The notes below the pieces were generated by a model. It did not search any database and was not told the DNA's origin. It saw nothing but the letters and a program-made list of their open reading frames with translations. Made by a program: the position numbers and the translations under genes. A DNA stretch of 64,000 bases from Dipylidium caninum (taxonomy: Eukaryota; Platyhelminthes; Cestoda; Cyclophyllidea; Dipylidiidae): positions 310,001 to 374,000 of the forward strand of contig QEYB01000377.1 in the NCBI GenBank assembly GCA_017562135.1, in the 5' to 3' direction. This document shows positions 26,017 through 39,300 of the stretch, piece by piece; the first letter of the stretch is position 1, and each line of letters opens with the position of its first letter.

Positions 26017-29000
26017 CGCTGACGCTGCTGCCGCTGACGCTGCTGCCGCTGACGCTGCTGCTATTTTCGGTCAAGTCCCGTGGTGGCAGTAGCGCGGTGA
26101 TGGTGCCACCGCGCGTGATCTGGTGTGGATGCGGTGTCAGAGGCGTTGTGGTCAGGAGTCGAGAGTGGAGGAGGCTGTAGAGGCACGAACTCGAGCATCA
26201 GCAGTGGCATCGGCATCGGCATCGGCATCGGCAGGAGGCGCGGTGGAAGTGGTGATGGCCGACGGGCGATGCTGGCAAAACACCAGCGGGCACGAGAGCA
26301 GCGTTGGCAGGTGCGAGTGGAGACCGCCTTGGTGAAGGTGATGGTGGCGGTGGTGGGGAGCAAAGGGCGGAGGAGGAGTTTGGCGTCGAGCACAACGTGA
26401 GATGCAAGAACGGTGGAGTGGAGAGAATTTCGCGTGGAGGTCACACACACTTATACACACGTCGAGGGAGAGAGAGAGAGAGAGAGAGAGAGGGAAGGGA
26501 GAGAGAAAGACAGATCGCTTGCCGCCGTGTGTCCACAGTCTATGATATGCTGAGGTGATTAATTTCTCCGGAGCATCTGTGGGTGCATCTGTGGGTGCCC
26601 ATGAGGGCAGGAATTCATCCGCTCAGGCGTTTGAAGTGTAAACAGGCGGCAACACGAAGGCGGCGTGCGCGCGACTCTGACTGTGATTAACTGACTCCAC
26701 TGTTTATGCCCGAGCTCAAGTCTGGTCACACCTCGCTCTGAAGACCACAGTCATCTCTCCCCGTCCACTACCCTGTCTGCCTGCCTGTCCGCCTGCCTGC
26801 CTGCCTGTCTGCCTTCTTGCCTGCCGGCCTTCCCGCCCGTTTGCTCGGCCGCTTGCTTGTCCTTCTGTCTGTCTGTCTGACTGACTGACTGCTTGCCTGC
26901 CTGCCTGCTGTCTGCCTCCATCGCGGTCTTTGTTGACCGCAACAACGCGGCTCTCTCAACCTTCGTGGTCGGCATGGCCGTGAGACTTGGGGCGTCTCCG
27001 ACTGAGCTGTCCCCCAAACAATGACCTGGCAACTGCTCGCCCATCTCCATCCCCACCCCACCCCGCTCCCCGTCTCTAGAAATAAGGGGAGAAGGTGAGT
27101 AACGCCCTCGCAGTCCACACGGAGTCCTGCAAGACGTCGGTGAACACGTGAACGAGTGGAGGAGTGAACGCAGGTCGTCGCACCAATGTCTGAGATGATG
27201 ATCGCCTCCGAGGGCAATGGAGAGGCTCCCCTCTGCCTGCCCCATTAACCAGTCTACCGACCAAGTCGATGTGCTGCGTCTAGACAGGCCGACGATTCGT
27301 GGCGACCGGTGACGTGGTGAGGTGAAAGTCGCAGTCGGTGCTGGCGTCTGGCAAAATGGCGTGGGCTTCAGTGAGACTCACACGCTCCGTTGCACGCGCA
27401 CCACGACAGGGTGCGTGAGCGTATCATCCGAGAGGCCTCCAACCCACTTACCTACCCACTCAGCCACAACCAGGTCGGCGGCTGGAAAGGCGCAAAGAGG
27501 CAAGAGCAGAGGCAGAGACAGAGGCAGAGACAGGGGCAGAGGCGGGGGCAGAGGCGGGGCAGAGGCGGGGGCGGGGCGGGGGGGCAGAGTCGAGTCAGTA
27601 GCTGGAAGGGACGAGTGATCTCCGACCGCAATGCGGAATGCACCAGAGAGCGTGGGGAGTGGGAAGCTTTTGCACTAGTTAGGTGGGTTGTGACACCAAC
27701 GACTCGACTTATAGACGAGAGCGCGATCGGAGCGAGGCCACAGAGCCGGGAAGTTGGTCAAGGCACCCGGGTGAAATAAAAGACAGAGGTGACGACCGAA
27801 TGTCACGCATACGCATGTTAAAAACTGATATCTCAATTCCAAATTTCATTGCCTCCGTGTACTCACACGATGGCTCCATGGATCAACAATTTGCCTGGCA
27901 CAGTTTTATGACCCTTAAACCGCCGAATGTAGCAATTTAACAGACCGGAAAACGGACCATGAATTATTCACATCGCACCCGGACAATTGAGACTCGTTGC
28001 AAAGTTGGGTGAATGCAAGACGGTGGCGGATTCGAATTCCACCATCCCCAATGCCTTCCCGTGCCCCTTATTTAATTACCTTGGTTATTACGCCACCATC
28101 GTTGAAGTCCACAGCCCTTGTGAAACGGGTTAACACGCATTTCTGCATGCACCCAGCGTAGCGTCTGACAGTAAAGTTTATGCCTTTTAAACCACAGTCT
28201 TGTCTTTACGACAACTTTTAGGTTGACTATGTTGCCAATTGGGGACTTTTAACGCCTCTACCGCTTTCCCACCACAGACAGTCGTCCAAATCAACCCTGT
28301 GGTCAGTTGAAAATGGGCTTCCTCTTGGAGGAAAGTGTGACGACGCTAACACAGTGGCCAGGTGATATATGATACTTACCGCGGTATTGGCAAACACACG
28401 GAGGGGATCATCTGGCACCGCCGGTCTCACCTGAAACGTCAACAAATTCACCGTCAAACAGTGCGTCTGCAGTTAATTTAAATTCCAACCCCGGTTCGAG
28501 TGACAATAAGTGTCTGAACTTTCAAATGTCGGTCAAGACAATCAACGCAAACCGCCTGTCTGTAATATGTAAACTGATTACGTTACGGGAGGAGGCACGG
28601 ACTATAGCGGAGAGGAAAACTGCAGACGAATGGATAGGATAAACAGCAATTACCAGGCGAACTAACCGGCATTTTGGGAAGATAAACGCACCAGTGGGTT
28701 TCAACATGAACACACATTTCCTGCCTTGCCCTTTCAAAGGTGATCAGATAGTTTACAAAAGAGTTTAGGGTAACCGTAATATCTCCCTGAATTTCACTTC
28801 ATACCCATTGATATTATTTTAAAACATACACTACTTAAGCGGGTAGTAAGGAGGAAACATATGAGAGGTGAGAGAATGCAAAGCGAATTCACACAAAGAG
28901 GAATGTAAACCAGATCCCATCTACCATGCCATCAACGAAATCACGTCCATACTCTAACAGAAGGTCTGGGCGTTTACGTGACAGGTGGCTTTGACAAATG

Positions 29001-31029
29001 GGCGAACAAAACTTAGCCAAATATCGGCTAAGTAGTGGGCGAAAGGACTTTTGATTGCATAGTATGGGGCCTACTTTGACACGAATGGCTTCCAGACGAG
29101 CCTCAGCGGCCTCTGCTTGTCTAGCCGCCTCATCAGAGGCCTCCACGCGACGAACTAACTGTTGCTGCAAGTGGTCCTTAGCAATTTGCAGTAGCCGTTG
29201 AGTATCCTTTCGTCGCTGTTTATCAAGGACTCGACGCAACTCCTCCAACCGCAAGCGTTCAGCCGCCTCAAATTCAATCTTCTTTTGAAGTTTCGTCGCC
29301 TTTTGAGTCTGAATCTGCAGTTTTAGTAGATACATGTTGATATGAAATTTTCCGACACCTTATGGTACTTAAGTCCATTTACGGAGCATGGAAACGCATT
29401 TAAAACAATTGCTTACGTTGCCACACCTTCAGCACACAATTCTTGGTATGGAATATTTCTAACGGTTTGAATATTAAAGCAGTACACCAGCAGAATCAAC
29501 AAAACAACGCTGCTCAAGCTAACCGATTACACACAACCTTACCATGTTTACAATCTCCTGACGACGTCTATTTTCCTTCATTTGTCTTTCTTGATCTTTC
29601 GCCATCTCAATTGCCATTTTGGCTTCTCTGGATCGGAGCTCCAATTCTTCAAGTTCTCCCTTTTCCTTCCTCCACTTTTGAACCTAGAAAATTATTTTAG
29701 TAATCCTACTGAAAAGAGTATAGTAAGCAGTTTTTTTCCAAAACGCCGACAACCTTATCGGCGAGTTGTTGACACAGAGCTTTTTGTTTTTCAATACTCT
29801 CCTTTCCCATACTCTTTCTCCGATGAGCCTCTATTGCATCTTCCAGAGTTACATGGATGCGATCTGAAAGCTCCTGTCTTGCCCGACTCCAGGACGATAC
29901 GATACTCTCCATCCTCATTTTGAGTAAGTCGTGATATTGAAAAAATTCCAGCAACTGCGACTGTAGGCTGTCATTAGTAAGAAACCGGTGCATATATTTT
30001 CACCATCGATAGAGTGACCTACATAAGGATTACTGATGTCGAGGCTAGGAATGCGATTCAGGAGATCAACGCAAGTTTGACGCTTCTGTGGTGTTTCTAA
30101 TGCGCTGTAGACATCCCACAAAAACTCCACAAGGAGAAATTCGCGTACGTTCCATTTGTTAAGGCCGCTAAATCCCATGTACAGAAAAATCAAGGGGGTT
30201 ACTAGGCGGTCTCCAGGCTAAAAAATTCGTTCTTAACGCCATCTACTCTGTTGATAAAAGTGCTGTCGAGATGAATGAACTCCGAGAGCAAATGGGCTCG
30301 AAAACTCTCATCATGGGTGTCCCAAGTCCACGACTCTACAGGGATGCCCACATTTGCATATTCAACTGTATCCTTTGCTCGAAGCCGCTTAAAGGTGTCC
30401 AATCTAGACGCTGAAATGAGCATCAGCACGCCTGGTCACATGAGTTACTTGGTGGGAAGTCGGGGATTTCAAGTTCCTTTTCAAGGAGCTTCTGCAGTTC
30501 GGACTCGATATTGGAGTAGGCTTCTCTCAGAGCGGTCCTAAGGGTCTCGTTCGATTGCGCCGACGTCTTAATCTGCGACCTGCCAAAACAGTAATCAACA
30601 AAACGGTGTTTGTTTAAAAGTGGGGGACAAACGAATAAGACATCCGATATATCACCTCAGTTGACTCAAGGGCTTTATTACTTGATCTGCAAAGACCACG
30701 AAATCGTGAGACTGCTTCGTCAAGATCTCGATCAGGGATAAGCCTGTGTTATCGCATTTGCACAGATTTAGTTCGGATTTATCAAAAGTCAGGGCTTTCA
30801 GATCACTGAGGAGATTCCGAGCAATTTCCTGTTGTTTTCGACAGGTTTCAAACCAAATCACGAAGTGTATTCGGTGCATTTTGGATGCGTGCACCAAATC
30901 ACGCGATTTCGCAAAAAGGGAAAGTTGTTCATTGAAATGTACCGTATCTTTGTTTACTTGTGATATTTTGGCCTCTAAAGTAACCATATCAGCCGGGAGA
31001 AGGTGACGATATTTTAATCTAGCGTCCAT
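24990..31029 (-). CDS. CCDC148: CCDC148-like coiled-coil protein, nine exons, 608 aa
   Basis: Exons in transcript order: 31029-30656, 30579-30449, 30410-30203, 30167-30023, 29954-29754, 29683-29543, 29314-29075, 28430-28380, 25325-24990. Phases agree across all nine and the total is 609 codons. Introns of 38 nt (30411-30448) and 35 nt (30168-30202) are very short. The protein starts MDARLKYRHLLPAD, is helical and charged throughout, and has a strong Glu/Lys/Arg/Gln coiled coil in exons 6-7 (motifs RRRQEI, RLRLEELRR, EAAEARLEAIRVK). The C-terminal pattern (PDDPLR, then RRTRISTALFEAGL, then YARDIFAHIP and a proline-rich end) matches my memory of vertebrate CCDC148, which is about 590 aa, so length agrees. 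The cellular role of that family is poorly known; a ciliary link is only inference. The final intron carries the right IR2 arm. Confidence 0.72.
25326..28379 (-). other. Last intron of the CCDC148-like gene, filled by the IR2 arm
   Basis: 3,054-nt intron. It opens with GTAAGT after an Ala codon and closes with TTGTCAG; about three quarters of it is the right IR2 arm. All other introns of this gene are under 900 nt and most are under 400 nt, so insertion of the repeat likely enlarged it. Confidence 0.75.
25490..27770 (-). repeat. Right arm of inverted repeat IR2, inside a CCDC148-like intron
   Basis: Reverse complement of 12914-15183. It lies wholly in the last intron (25326-28379) of the CCDC148-like gene and makes up most of it. 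Tandem tracts mirror the left arm: (TG)n about 25685-25795, (CTG)n about 25985-26015, GGCATC hexamers about 26200-26232, (GA)n about 26465-26493, CTGC/CTGT tetramers about 26770-26910. The CTG tract is followed by extra CCGCTGACGCTG-type units absent from the left arm. Confidence 0.92.
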
Positions 31030-34000
31030 TGGTCCAATTGGAGGAGGGCACTCCGTGCGGTACTGATGAAACTAAATACTATACTGAAAAGAACTACACA
31101 TCCTGAACAAGGCTCAACGTTTATATTTTACTCATGAAATCACATTTAAACTATAGTGGAAAACAGTGCATACGTATTTATGATGCAATTTGCAGAGGAT
31201 TAATGTTAATTTCAAAACACCTGACAAAGATATAAACAGGCGACCAATTATCAAACCATCCATCCACGACGTTAGGTTTTAGCGTTTTGTGAAAATGAAT
31301 GCAAGAATAACAAGAAAACGAAAAAATCCGAAAATAATATATCTAGCTATCATACAGGTTTGGATTTTAGAACAGGTTGTGAACGATGACTCAGCGGTTT
31401 CCCTAAGCCGTTCATATTTTTGCCAGTAATAAATTGTTGGGTGAAGGTCATTGATGCTACTATGGCATCATCATCAATTATATTATAACTTCACTTTTCG
31501 TTCTTCATATTCCAAATCAAATATTATCGCCGCTATCGTAGCCAAACGATTTAAAATTACGTAGTTACAAGGTTAAGCAAGGAGCATGAATTTCTTGAGC
31601 TAGTGGCTTTTGTAAATGGCTTTGAGTTTTCGCTTCTACTGGAGAAAACAATCCGTCACATGTTTGTCTTCACTCGTACTGCTGGTACACTTTTATCTAG
31701 TTCCCGAATTGCTTGAAAGACTTTTTTACTTGGTGCTGCTCTCAGTACTTCGCTAACCAAAGTGATATAACATTTTTCACGCGTTAGAATATTACATCAT
31801 GAAGAAAAAGAACATTTGCCTTCTATCGTCTGTGTGGTCTGGGAACTCTTGGCTTGGCTGGAAGCACTCACAACCCGTGTAAGGGAACGCATATGTGAAA
31901 CACTAAATTGCCTTCACTTCCTTCCCACTCATTAGTGAATATTGTCATGGCACTCCACTCATCGCCTCTCCACCTCGGTGGAGGACATATTTACAACGGC
32001 GGTTCAAAGAATCGTAGACGGCAAATGCTTAAGCCTTCTGTGCGCTGAGGTGAGTCCAAAGTTCATCTAACCCTCACAGACGGGACGATGTCCCAGTTTG
32101 TCCACTATTGTCTCTAGATTCGGAGAGATGATGGTGGAAGGTACGTAAGAACTATCCATTGCAAGCGTAACTTTAGGTGACCCTCAAAGCCGAACAGATC
32201 AGCACATTTCTACTCTCAATATGCAACAAGGATGTAAAATTGATGGCTCCAAAAGTTTAAGAGTAGGTTCCTGACGTGATCGGAAAGCCCATTTCTCGAG
32301 ACGGAGATGCACCTCGCTAAAGTCAGTAAGAATGCTCGCTTAACTAGTCTTGATATAACTTGCGCCTGGCCGACAGAATGCATATCTTACCTTGGATATT
32401 ATAGGTCATAAGCCGCCTGCGACAATAGCAACTTCTCCCCTGTAGCCGCCTGCGACAATAGCAACTTCTCCCCTGTAGCCTCTTTGAAATCGTCCTCGTA
32501 TCCAGTGTTATTTTCATTTGCCTTAAAACGGCTCTAATAAACAATGCACTTTTTAATTACCTCACACCGATGAATTAATTAGGAGGTGAGAACCTTTCCA
32601 CCACCCGCTTTTCCCTCCCCTCAAGAAGATGTTTTTGTCAAGTAGGAGCCTCCATGACTCCAGCACCAACATTCACAGTGGTTTGCCGGTTCGTCATTTG
32701 TCACGCGATGATGTTTAATCATAAATAATGGCAGAGGTATGACAAAGTGCCTTAGCTTCCCGTGGTTTGACAAATTTTCAAGTCACTGCGCAGAAAGACC
32801 CTTCAAGGTGTCGGTTAACCGTCAGTTCTCTGAATTATACGCACGGCGCGGAGGAGTGGCGTGCCTGGGGTTTTGACTTAGTGTACAAAGTAGTTGAGTG
32901 CTCCAGGACGAGGAAGTGCAAGGTGGGGAGACAGAGGGAGGGCGTGGCAGTTCACAACCGCGCCCAAGTTTGTCGGTCTCGGTCCTCCTGGGAAGCCGAG
33001 AGGCATTGCACACAGCTCAATTCTTCGGATGTCACACCTTTTTCTCGCCTCATGAACACCCACACGACAAAGCGACAATCTCGTCTCCGCCCGGTAGCCA
33101 AGATACCCTTCACTAATGACGGTGAGGACATGCAGGTGGAGGTATCTCCACCGTTGCAAACTGCTTCTTCCCGGAACTGTCCGACCGCGTTTCGGTGACT
33201 ACAGGAGCGCAAGATTTTGCCGAACTGAAATAGAACGTTTATCAATGACGAGCGGACTGTGGGATTTGACCTAGGAGTTTGGTACACACTAATAGCGAAA
33301 CGCTCTGTTTAATGTCCTCGCCGCGAGCCAAATTAACACCTCCCCTCCGCCCACCCCGCCACCTCCAGCGCCACCGCGCGCCGCCGCCTCCGCCGCGATC
33401 TACAGGCCTCGACGTATATTCGCCACTTGACAACTTAAACAGTGTATGTACTTTGTGAGTGCATTGTGGATAGAATCGAAATCCCACTCTCTCAACGGGT
33501 GCGATACCACCACATTTGTGAAATGCAAAAAATAAAACTCGATAACGCGAGCACCGAAAGCATAAATGCGGACTGCATTGAGGCCTATCGCACGCGATGC
33601 GAATGACAAATGCACTTGGCGGTTGTCAGATGTCACTTCACACTGCCTACGCAGACTGGAGGCAAATTGCGACGCCTCGCGCATGACTCGTCAGACATCG
33701 AACACTCTGAACTGTGTACGGCGTCTCACGGAGATAATAAAAAGTTCTGGCTGGCTGAGATTTTACTGCCCGAGTGTCCTTGGCCTGAACCCCGCCCACC
33801 CAAAACCGGCGCTGCGATGACACTCATGAATAGTCGGGTTGTAATGTCCTCCCATGCACACACGGTCGAAGTCCAGATGGTGAATACCGCTGCCACTGAG
33901 GAGAGGAAGCTCATGAAAGGCCGGTAGAGTGAGAATCAAACGGCTTTGGTTCGTCGTCAGTGACCCGTGAACCAGAGGGGGAAGTACATCGGAGGAACAG

Positions 34001-36319
34001 TGGGGCACGACAAATTAAGCTAACCGCTAAAACCAGCGTCCGAAACGCTAGATCGGCGCGGAACCAAAGGTTTGCCGCGAAGGGTACCCCCAAAATACCA
34101 TGAATCTCTCCAAAGTGCCATAGCAGCTCCTCAATTTCGTCATCATATGAAAGAGGTGGATGCTAACTTTCCCCGTCAGTTGAGGCTAAGTCAAAAAGTC
34201 GTAATTAGAGGGATTATTTAGGTTAGGCGGGTGAAACAGAGGCGCCCCCAGCAGGCTCACCTGACCAACCGCCATTTTCCGAGAGAGGGCTGAGCAAGCC
34301 ACCCACTTCCTATGCCCCCAGCCCCGAGTCGCAGAGGCGTACCAGCATAAACTGGGCCTGAGGCCGTACCCACGACTGCACACGGTCCATTTCATCCGCC
34401 ATCGTCGTCGCAGCAAAAGCTCTCCCCCTCCGCGCCAGAAATTTCAGCAATAGACACGTGACTGCAATTTTAGTGGCCAAAGTAACGTCCGTCAATGGCG
34501 TGCGTGTGGTCGTCTTAACGACCGCCATTCATGTCGTGTGCGTACCGAGACGAGGAGCAGAAATCACAACACCGAGGCGAGTGCAAATTGAAGGGCAAAA
34601 CGATCGAAAATCGATAAGAAGCCTCAGATCGCACCGCGGTAGGTAGGTCCTCAGCCCAGTGGTCCGCGGCTCGACGAGAGCTGGCCTCAAACCATCCGCC
34701 GTCTGGCAGCCTCGGATGCTCACAATTACATAAGCCAGTTGGCAAATTCCCATAAATCATGCGTGCCAACCCATGTCTTGCATTATTGTCAACATTAGGA
34801 AAGCTCACCCAACTCCACTTCCCCCTCCCGCCCTCCTTCTATTTGGTTACGTAAACGCCGAGGGCAGAGAACAGGCGCGCGAGCTAGCGAAGTCCCGCAG
34901 CTAATTTTAATTTTACTGAGTCAGACGCGAGTGGTGGCAATTTCACAACATAAGGTCACTCACAAACACACACACACTCGAAGGCACAGAGGGGAGTCGA
35001 TGAGTCATTGTAGTTGTGAGGGTTTAGGTCACGAGACCGAGGCGATCGAATGGTCGGTTGGAGCGAAAAGGGGGCGTGAGGGAAAGTGGAAAAGAGGGCC
35101 GAGTGTGACCTTTCGCGGCGAATATCAAATTGGATCTCGGTGTATGCGGGTCGGAGGCATTACAAAGAGCAGAGCTCACGGAAACCGCCCCTCTCCACCT
35201 CCCAATACCCACCTCAGGAGAGGGCAACCTCATGCCAGAGAGAAAGGATTGTTCGATACACGACGACAGGAGGTAGACCGCGGATGGCAAGAGGACAACG
35301 AACCGGGCCCTCAAAATTTATTAATTTATGGTAGGGCAATTAATCAGTGCACAGGTTATGCACTAGACCTTACCTACAAGGGAGTGTCGATTGCGTGCGT
35401 GGAATGACATTCAGTCATGGTCCAGTGTCGTGGCAGTGGAGAGCAGACCCGCGCAGCTACATGGCACGAAACCGTCCTCGTGGCAGCAGTCACCCGAGCG
35501 ATCATTTGACGACCCTACTCCAATTACCACAATTAAGCGTGAGACTCGGCCCTTGATAGGCTCGATGTGAAATGCAGAAGGGAGGGTGGGGGGGAGGGGG
35601 AAGCAGCTGCATCACAAGGCTCGACCATGGGTGGAACCGCCACAAAAGCAACAGACCTCAGGACACCTGACTCGACGCACTAGAGGAACTCCTTCGTTGG
35701 CGAAAAAGATGCGGGTAGCACGCTATCTATATTACAATACCAAACATCGCTTTTTCATAATGGTCAGTGGGAAAGGAGACAGTTGAGGTGTTTGTTGAGT
35801 TCGGTGTTAGAGCAAGTGAGTACGAGTATAGGAGGCATTCACGGTGACATAGAACTTCATGCTCGCAGGGGGGCAGAAAACAGAGTAGAGAAAAGGAGGA
35901 CGGGATTGCCTTGGTCAATTCATCATCATCACTATCACCACCACCATCACCTGAGCAGACATAAGCAGCATCTCCCAAAATAACGAAACACCCGCGTGAC
36001 GGCAGCAACAACTGCAGCAGCTGTGGCACCACAGAACACGGCTTCAAAGCAATGCTAACGATGTAGAGGAGGCATTTTTAGAAACGCGTGTAAAATACAT
36101 GAATCCACATATCAAGGAGATTAAGCAGTTCAGGATTTTCGGGAAACAGGAGACCAAACAAACCAACACACACAGGCACACACGAAACTGCGCAGAGGTG
36201 GGAAGTTGGGGAGAATAATGCAAAAACGGGCAAAGGACAAGGGGAAGAGGAAGACCTCAGTTGACTGGGTAGATGGAGAGCGAGGAAGAGGACCAAGAGA
36301 AACTGAGGAGCACCAGTTA
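31030..36319. other. Intergenic region between CCDC148-like start and MASK stop
   Basis: 5.3 kb holding the CCDC148-like upstream region and the MASK 3' flank. 31030-32400 is AT-rich; 32760-35500 is GC-richer. A 33-bp tandem duplication lies at 32411-32476. Open frames on both strands around 32767-33198 and 34931-35407 show no family resemblance or splice signals I trust. A possible AATAAA on the minus strand near 35316 could serve the MASK transcript but would imply a 1-kb 3' UTR. Confidence 0.5.
32411..32476. repeat. 33-bp tandem duplication
   Basis: Two identical adjacent 33-bp copies (unit starts AGCCGCCTGCGAC), 32411-32443 and 32444-32476, followed by a third partial start AGCC. Confidence 0.92.
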
Positions 36320-39300
36320 TTACTGTTGATGTTGCTTCTGTTGAGCTGAGGGAGGTGCCTGCTGATCTTCACCTATAACAGGCGCTGGCGGTACTTGAAG
36401 AGGCGGTACCAAGGATGAGGCAGCAGCAACCAGGGGCGTAGCAACGGGAGCGGCTCCTTGAGTGGATTGAGAGCGGAGCTGTGGAGACTGGAAAGCTGCT
36501 TGTGAGGCTTGATGGAAGGGCGTAGACATCATCCAGTTAGCTGTTGCGTTTGCATTGCTGTTGCCTGCGTTGGAGTTGTTACTGGAACCACTGCCGGGAC
36601 CAGCTTGTTGGTTAGGCCAAGGACAAAGGTTAGCCAGCGCGGCAACTGCCGTATTTGCCATCAGGGACTGCTGATGTTGTTGTTGTGATGGGCCGCTCGA
36701 GGCTCCTAAGCCCCCAGCTGGAAGGAGTACAAAGAATGTGATCAGAGCTGACGCAAGACAAACAATGGACAAGCCAACACAAGACCGAAATTTACTAAAA
36801 CCAACTTCTCGAGACTTGGTCCAAAGGAATCCACAGTAAACTGAACTGAAAACGAGTTTTTGGCACGAAAACTTAGCAACAACAGGGCCAGAAAATGAAG
36901 GACACATAGACCAGGAAGTTGTCTGATTAAACACTCGGACTGAGGAGTAGGGTCGATTCTACGGCCACGCAAAATAGATGTAGAAGAGTCAGCTGGCAAA
37001 TACGATAGGAGGACGGCTCCAAAAAAGAACTCAGACCATAATCGCGATGGGACGCTTGTTCGCACGCCGGAGCCTGAGAAGAAAGGTGTGCCAAGCGCCA
37101 ATTTTCATGTGGGAAGGCAAATCGACACTCAAAATTGACCATCACACCAGTTTCAACATTTCCAACGGAATGGCGCGGTCAGCCATCACTCAAATGGTGA
37201 AGGCTTTCATCGTCGCGGATGTTGGCAGACAGTAAAATGAGGTGTTAAGGCGCGGCTAAGACCCATGGAGATATTGCACTAAATTTTACACATACTACAT
37301 CTACTAAGTAATGGACGGCGATATGGGCCTAAGCGGGAGGTTTAGGAAAAGAAAGCTATTGAAATGAAATTCACTTACGAAGACCCTGTGACCAGAAGGG
37401 GCTCTGATGCTGCAATGACTGCAACGATTGTGGCCACGCGGGAGCACTACCAACCGTCGAATCTTGCAAGGTTTGTTGAGATTGCTGCTGCTGTTGTTGT
37501 TGTTGAAGTAGAAATGCCACCAATGCCTGATTAGCCGCAGCCGCGACGGGGTTGAAGACGTTCTGAGCTGCACCAGCGGATTGGGAGGTCACATCAGTAG
37601 TTGTTGTGACGACACTAGCCGAATTAGTAACACCCTGTGGGCGGCGTCGTTCAGCGCCAATCGGAGCGGGCTGTTGGTGGGGCATAGTTGGCTGCGCTTC
37701 CTGTTGTTGACGCTGTTGCACAGATGGATAAACCCGTCCAACAGAGGGAAAACCGTAACTGCTAGAGCCACCTCCACCAGCAGAAGTGAGAGTGCTACCT
37801 GTTCCAGGATAAGTGGCATGGCCACCTCCACCTGGTCCGAGATAAAGTGATTGTTCTAGAGGTATCTGAGAGGAGGACATTCCCAAATTGAAAGATTGGT
37901 GATGATGTTGAGGATGCTGTTGCTGTAAGAATGCTTGTTGCGACTTAGCCTGGAGATTGCTTGACGGCTGTTGTATCAATTGGTGCGTATTGCTCACCGG
38001 ATTCATTCGAGAGGAGAGAAAAGTATTTGAGGGGTTGTTGTTATTGCTGTTACTTATCGTGGAGGTAGGATTAGTTCCATTGAAGGGTGCATAGTCACGT
38101 TGCGTAAAAACATTGCTGCCACAGCCGCGATTTGGATTTGAGGAGTTGAAGAACGCCGCAGCCATGAACGGATCGGAGATGGCGGTGGAAGATGATCCAT
38201 TCGGCTTGCAAACAGTACCACTTCCACCAGTCCCAATCTGGCTTTGTTGTGATAAACGATAACTCGACTGGAGGTGAGGAGGAAGGAAATTTTCTTCCAT
38301 CGCAGTAACGATGGACTCGAAGTTACGAATGTTAAGGTTCTGCAAGAGGTTCGTGTAGGCTGAATTCTGGTTGACGCCACCGGCGGTAGTGGAATTCGCA
38401 TTAGTTCCACGTCCGCCCAGATAATCATAAGAGGGAAAAGATGGGTCAGCACCACCAGAAGACCCAAAGTTGGACCACATCGAATTGGAGGTGGCATCAA
38501 ATTGGTTCAGCGACGAAGAGGAAGGCTGAAGCATGGACTGTTGAGCAGTGGCAAAGAGAGCTTCGAGGTTCTCCGGGTTAACGGGAGGTTGAGGCTGCGG
38601 GTTTAGAGAACCTGAAGTGTTGAGAGGACGACTGGGGAAAAGAGATTCACCACCGAAACTGCCCGTTGTCGTCGAGGTGACGCGTTTTGTAGGAGCAGAA
38701 CTACCGAGGCTAGTGGTGATCACTGGAGTGATAGAGGAAGTGGAAACAGATGTGGCGCCAGCATGGCGATTAGCACTCCTTTCTGAGCCAGGGGCCCGTG
38801 CAAATGGACGAGAGGAACCAATAGGAGCAGGCGGAGGACGAGGTACAGGAAGAGACTTAGAGATTTGGAAAGCGGAAACGTCTCCAGAGGCTGGAGCCAC
38901 TATGGAATCGGACTGCTTGCGAGATTTCTTGTCTGCCAAGCCAACATTGCCACCCATAACGATGGAAGGTGCAGTGCTGGCGTTAGAGACCGGAGCACCG
39001 AGAGGCGAAGATGTCGGAGCAGAAGGCGAGTTGGCTTCAGGTTGCGATGTTGGTAAGCTCATTTTTCGTGGCGCAGCGGGCACAGAATCGCCCGATTTGC
39101 ACACAGCCGTTGCGGTGGAAGAGACGACATTGGTCGTGGTTGTTGAGAGTGGCGGAAATCCTTGTTCATCAAGTAGGAGGATTGGAGCATTTGAAAAAGT
39201 AGAAGTGGTCTTGGAACAATCGGAAATAGTGCCGATAGGGACTGTCATTAAGGGAACTTGACCGGAGTGATTCAACGACTGCTGATGGACCGTAGTAGAC

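Noticed and set aside
12905..27780. Target-site duplication flanking IR2 as proof of transposition
   Set aside because: Flanks outside 12914 and 27770 show no convincing matching direct repeat.
28000..28060. tRNA-like T-arm sequence (GGATTCGAATTCC)
   Set aside because: No matching acceptor, D or anticodon stems could be placed around it.
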